The notes under the pieces were generated by a model. That model saw nothing but the letters and a program-made list of their open reading frames with translations. It had not been told where the DNA came from and ran no database searches. The position numbers were made by a program, and so were the translations under genes. From Seriola aureovittata (lineage: Eukaryota; Chordata; Actinopteri; Carangiformes; Carangidae), in contig NC_079375.1 of the NCBI RefSeq assembly GCF_021018895.1, positions 5,677,060 through 5,741,059 on the forward strand: a DNA stretch of 64,000 bases. The letters run 5' to 3'. Each line of letters opens with the position of its first letter. Position 1 is the stretch's first letter. Shown piece after piece: positions 59,512 through 64,000 of the stretch.

Positions 59512-62059
59512 TTATATCTCAAAAATGAAATGGAAAACTTTACTGACTATTATTTTCCAAAAATCCCTGGTACCTGACCGTTGCCAGATATAACAGGTTT
59601 GCCTTTCCATCATCACATGCACCAGGTGCCCTCGTCGCCTACTACAATGGCTATTGCAATGGATGAAATTGTAGCAGATGCTGGAAATCCGTCGCCATGT
59701 TGAACTGGAGAAAACCTAGCTTTATTCTTATAGCATCACTCAGTGGAAACAAAGACCATTTGTGTTTGGCTCAGGGTTATCTGTGTTTGGGGAATGAAGG
59801 CTACAAATTAATAAAGGAAAGCTAGTGATGCAACCTGAGGGAGGTTTGAAAGATGATGTTGATAACCAGACAGGGAGGGTCTAATACAAAGATCCAATTG
59901 CTTGCAATATGGAGAATGTATCCAGCAATTTTTGAGTTTAACAGATCCTGAGGACCAAAAGTCAGACTAACATGTCCTCTGTTGTTTTGTCAACACTAAA
60001 ACATTGACGTACCTCTTTCAATTAAAGTGTTTTTCTTTTTTTTTTTTTTTTAAGGAAATAAAAAGAAATCAATTAACTGAATGAAACGTTATAAGAAGGT
60101 GGCAAACTGTTAATTAGCTGTTCATCACTTACACTCACTCCTAAAGGGCTGCGGGTGAGAATGCAATAGGAAGCTGTCAGATACTTCAGCAGCAGGGTTT
60201 TAACCCTTGACTGCTTGCTGCTGCAGACACACCTGCCTCTCCTCTCTTTAACAGATAATAATGTCATGGGAGACACTGGTCAGCAGCTAATGAAACAACT
60301 GTTCCTCTCATATACTAAATAATGAACCAGCAACTTTCCAAACAAACGTGTCTGTAATCACAAATCCTCACACATGTCGTGGCTATGTTTCACAGCAGAA
60401 GTCTTAGGTCATTTCACCACAGCGAGAGCAACAACAACAACAGGAGGTGTCTCTGTCCTGTGGGAGTTGGACTTATTTGGTGACTGGAGCTTGTCGAGGT
60501 GGACGGGCATCGTTGGCTAAACTCCAGTTTCAGTGTCTGAGCAGACAGAATGAACAGTGAGCTCTGATTAAAGAGGAGCTGTTAAAACTCCTGACAGGGT
60601 ATAGAGTCTCTTTACAGTCACTTAGCATTCACATAAGCTCTGTATCACTGTAACTCTGGATGATAAGAAAAATATTCAATTCAATCTGTATTTTTGGATC
60701 TTTAATTGTGGTCCAAAGCTGTTTCTGAGTCTGTGGCTCTTGAGAACAGAGGGAGGATGGTTACATATCCCAGACCTGCTGTCCGCCTAAAGGAAGCCAG
60801 AGGCATGTCACTGTTTACTGCAGCGGGACAATCATTATCTCATAATTAGTGTCTACAATATGTGTCATCTCAAAACAGAAAGGTCTAACCCTCTCTGATT
60901 AAAAACATGAAGAGCTGCATTTTCAAATCTGAATAAAATAAAGTTAATCTAATCTAATCTAATAAAACACTTTTCCTAAGATTAATATTTTGTCCCTTTT
61001 TTGTCAACAATGGTTAAACTATGTGTTCTAAGCCATACTGCAAATTTCAAGACATTCCCATCAGTCTCAGCTGTACTTGTGCATTGATTAGCAAATGTCA
61101 ACATGCTAACACTATAATTAAAGGTTCAATTTTGTATAAAGTGAAATGTCTGTGTCTTCTTTGATTATAAAGCAGGTCTAGGTTTTATATTAATACTGTG
61201 AAAGTATCAAAGCCTCAGTCCACAGAGAAATGCACACAGCCTGTATTCACAAACTGAGCCTTAAAACCAGCCGTCAGGACTTCCCTAACTTTGTGATGTC
61301 ACAACAAAACAGTCACTGCTCTCAGCCATTCCCATAAGCCCCACCCACCTGGACCCACCATCCAACTGTGCAGGATTTGGTTTCTCTGAGAGCCTCCTCT
61401 CTTCTGATTGGCTCACTGACCTGTTGTTTCTATAGTTCCAGAGAGAAGATTGAGAGAGGAGATGTAAAACTACATTTAGATGGTTTTTGGTTCTTAAAAC
61501 CACAAATATATATCTTCTTATGGATCAACACTTCAAATGAAACAAAGGAAAAGTGTAAAATATGGGACTTTAAAGATGGTAATGATCACCCGCTAAACAT
61601 CAGCATGTTGGCATTGTCAAGATATGCAAGTTAAAATTTCTTAAATATGATAAATGGACAAAAAACACACTATACTAGAGAGTAGATTATAATTTATAAC
61701 CCCTGAACATTTCCTGTGTGTCTCCTGGACTGAAGCTGCACTTTGTATTTGTACATGTGCTGACAGTGTTAAAAACAGACTCAGCTGAGCCTCAATGCTG
61801 TGTGTGTTCCTGGCTGGTTCCACGCTCATCTTAAACAGCACGTTAATGATGATTTTTAGTTACTGCTGGCTGTGTAGCCAAGAGTAAAGAGTAAAGAGTA
61901 GCGGAGGGCTCTCAGAGCTTGTGTGCGCAGCTCCAAACAGATGCTCTGACACTTGCTCTGCCAGGCAAGTAAACAGGAAGCAAACATTCAGGACAAATTC
62001 TCCCACAGGAGGATCAACATGATTATAGCTCTGCATGATGGAGCTGCTGATGGACAGTT

Positions 62060-62061
<2 letters not shown>
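59512..62061. other. Gene-free region with decayed repeats
   Basis: No coding exon. The tail AATAAAGTTAATCTAATCTA at about 60938-60962 is a (TAATC)n retrotransposon 3' end in minus orientation. 61040-61130 (TTTCAAGACATTCCCATCAG, AGCAAATGTCAACATGCTAA) and 61595-61625 are fragments related to the dispersed repeat of copy E intron 6, reversed. Confidence 0.45.

Positions 62062-62096
<35 letters not shown>
62062..62096. repeat. (GT)n microsatellite
   Basis: About 17 GT units. Confidence 0.95.
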
Positions 62097-62098
<2 letters not shown>

Positions 62099-62499
62099 AG
62101 TGGATGAGATTCAATGTGATATATCATGTTTTGATTACAGTTCTTTGTCCCTACTATAATCTCTAAGTAATTGATGTTTTGTTTTTCTCACAGTAGATGA
62201 TTAAAGATAAAAGAAATCATTGTGACTGGATTAACACTCACTCGGATGGTTTATACTGTGACATTTAGTCTGACTTCACGCTGACATACCCAGTATTTCT
62301 GCTTCTATTTCAGACTTTTGCTTTTATGTGAAATTACCAGGTGACGTTTTGAGTGTGGTACATTTACATAAAAGTACATCTATTAAACTAAATTAAAGGG
62401 TTTAAGATGGTTTTTAAAGGAGACTTTTCATTTGCTGATTTCAGTGATTTGTGTACGTCAAAACTCAGTCACTTTGGTCCAGACTGAAATATTGAACTA

Positions 62500-62800
62500 T
62501 TGGATGGGTTGTCTTGAAGTTTTAGCACAAACATTGGTGGCTCCCAGAAGATGACTCCTAATGTCTTTGGTGATCCTCTGACTTTTCAGCACCACCATGA
62601 GGTTAATATTTATAGTTTTAAATGAGATGTCTCAACAACCTCGCTCCCTCAAAGCGAGGTCAAACTTTCTGTTTGTCCAGTGATTTGGTTCATGACCAAA
62701 TACCTGCAAACCTTGTTGAACATACCAAACATACCTGCAAACATAGCATGCTGATTTAGCATTCAGCTCACAGCACCACTGTGTACAGGCACAGCCTCAC
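62500..62800. repeat. Dispersed fish repeat fragment
   Basis: TTTGGTGATCCTCTGACTTT, CACCATGAGGTTAATATTTA and AACATAGCATGCTGATTTAG belong to the same repeat family as 31070-31545 but in reverse orientation. Heavily decayed. Confidence 0.5.
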
Positions 62801-63425
62801 AGAGCTGCTAGTATGGCTGTAAACTCTTAAGATGGTCAGACACTGTACTGCCACGACGCCTGACTGACTGCACCAATGAATGATCGTCAAGCCTGCTCTC
62901 GGATGATTAGTTGGATTTCTGGCAGGTCAAAAATTTTGATCGGCTGTTTTTTTGCGGTTTCAGCATTTTCATGGTCCATTTTCCCTCATGGCTGATGTAG
63001 AATTATGCGTTATGAATTCTAATGGTGTTTTTTTTTCATCTTGTTTACTAACCTTCGACCTGGCAGGGATATACTATCACTGTCCTGGGAGGAGGTGAAG
63101 CTGTTTCACCCTACAAGTACCTGAAATCTAATTTCAGTTTTTCCACAACAACCACACTGAACAGGAAACACTGAAAAGATGAAACTTCAGAGATTTTGGG
63201 TGGGTCACTCTGCTCTGTTTCACTGTGACTCAGCACTGATTGGTTCCACTCTGTTTCCATAGAAACCATGTAGGGACAGGTGCACGGCCAGAGGAGAAAT
63301 AGGAGACCTTCGTATTCTTCTTCTTCTCTTCTTTTGTGGTAGAGGATGTCTTCTTCTGTTCCTTCTGGTTTGAACTCTGTCTCTAAAACCAAACAAAGCA
63401 GCCACACGACTGTGTCTGTGTTTCC

Positions 63426-63466
<41 letters not shown>

Positions 63467-64000
63467 TATATGCCTCAGAAATGCATACATTTAAGAGTTT
63501 TCCACCCACATTTAGATTCTTCTTTAACCAAGTTGTCCCACTGAGGCTGCAAGTCTCTTTCATCCGGCATCAACATAAGCAGAAAGGTTGCAGATAATGA
63601 GCATACAGCGATGTACCAAAGGCAGCCCAAATTACTGTACACTCAAATGGTAATTCATTATCAGTTCTCTCATATACAAGCAATCAAAAATGCTCAACAA
63701 AATGCTATTATCAGAGTTTTACATTTCATTTCGGGTTTAATGTTTAATTTCCTTTTTGTGATGTTAAACATGAGAAAAACTCGTCTTTCAGTCCCACATC
63801 TGCTGCATCTTTTAGCTGATAAATCAGATGGGAACCTGCAGGGAAAAATAACGGCATTGTCGGTTTTTAGGGTAAAAACAAGTTGCTGTCTGAAGCACTT
63901 ATAAAAGCAAAGCGAGTGGTGCTCCTGTTCAAACTACTAGACATTGGCTTAAAAGAGCTCTTGCCAATACTCTTTATGGATATAACTAAAATTCAAATGA
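62801..64000. other. Gene-free right end
   Basis: No supportable exon. Apart from the GT tract at 63427-63465, nothing is recognised up to the window end. Confidence 0.4.
63427..63465. repeat. (GT)n microsatellite
   Basis: About 19 GT units. Confidence 0.95.

Noticed and set aside
63111..63563. 150-codon minus-strand frame containing a His-Thr repeat
   Set aside because: The repeat is the GT/CA tract and there is no domain or splice support.
1..64000. tRNA, rRNA, CRISPR or bacterial-type operons
   Set aside because: No tRNA B-box/cloverleaf, no regular spacer-repeat array, and gene structure is clearly vertebrate.

Overview
The window reads as nuclear DNA of a ray-finned (teleost) fish, probably a percomorph. 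Evidence: vertebrate-type split genes with GT/AG introns mostly of 75-1000 bases, vertebrate kif5b and pold3 orthologues, long CA/GT microsatellites, two Tc1/mariner fossils, a small hAT element, a solo LTR, and several dispersed repeats typical of teleost genomes. There are no operons, CRISPR arrays or RNA genes that I can support.

Left edge (1-3.4 kb): first coding exon of a kinesin-1 heavy chain (kif5b) on the minus strand, running off the left end, with its CpG-rich promoter area. A lone candidate 3'-terminal exon of an unrecognised minus-strand gene follows at 2573-2707, with up to 1.8 kb of possible 3'UTR.

3.4-33.7 kb: a tandem array of five head-to-tail units on the plus strand. All belong to the SLC6 sodium- and chloride-dependent neurotransmitter transporter family, GABA/taurine/betaine-transporter subfamily. 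I call them A to E. B (10870-16721) and C (20417-25556) are complete 14-exon genes that I could splice into uninterrupted 587-residue proteins. A has all 14 exons but a 4-base deletion at the end of exon 1. D is an internally deleted relic preceded by two decayed exon-1 copies. E is a pseudogene with a frameshift, exon losses, a lost splice acceptor and a 301-bp hAT element inserted in an exon with an 8-bp target-site duplication. All five keep a recognisable TATAAAAG core promoter. The array shows birth, death and sequence homogenisation of a transporter family.

33.6-39.7 kb: pold3 on the minus strand, 12 exons, 444 residues, intact. It encodes the POLD3/p66 subunit of DNA polymerase delta with a C-terminal PCNA-binding motif. 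Its 3' end faces pseudogene E. Its promoter carries E2F-, ETS- and E-box-like sites.

39.7-64 kb: no coding exon that I can support. This block holds many microsatellites, a retrotransposon 3' fragment, a deleted Tc1-like element, a perfect 86-bp inverted repeat, a 636-bp solo LTR with 5-bp target-site duplication, and decayed dispersed repeats. It may be intergenic or a large intron.

The genes do not form one pathway. The transporters act at the plasma membrane, the kinesin is a cytosolic microtubule motor, and pold3 is a nuclear replication factor. The most interesting part is the SLC6 array, especially copy C, which has an unusual proline in the second sodium site.
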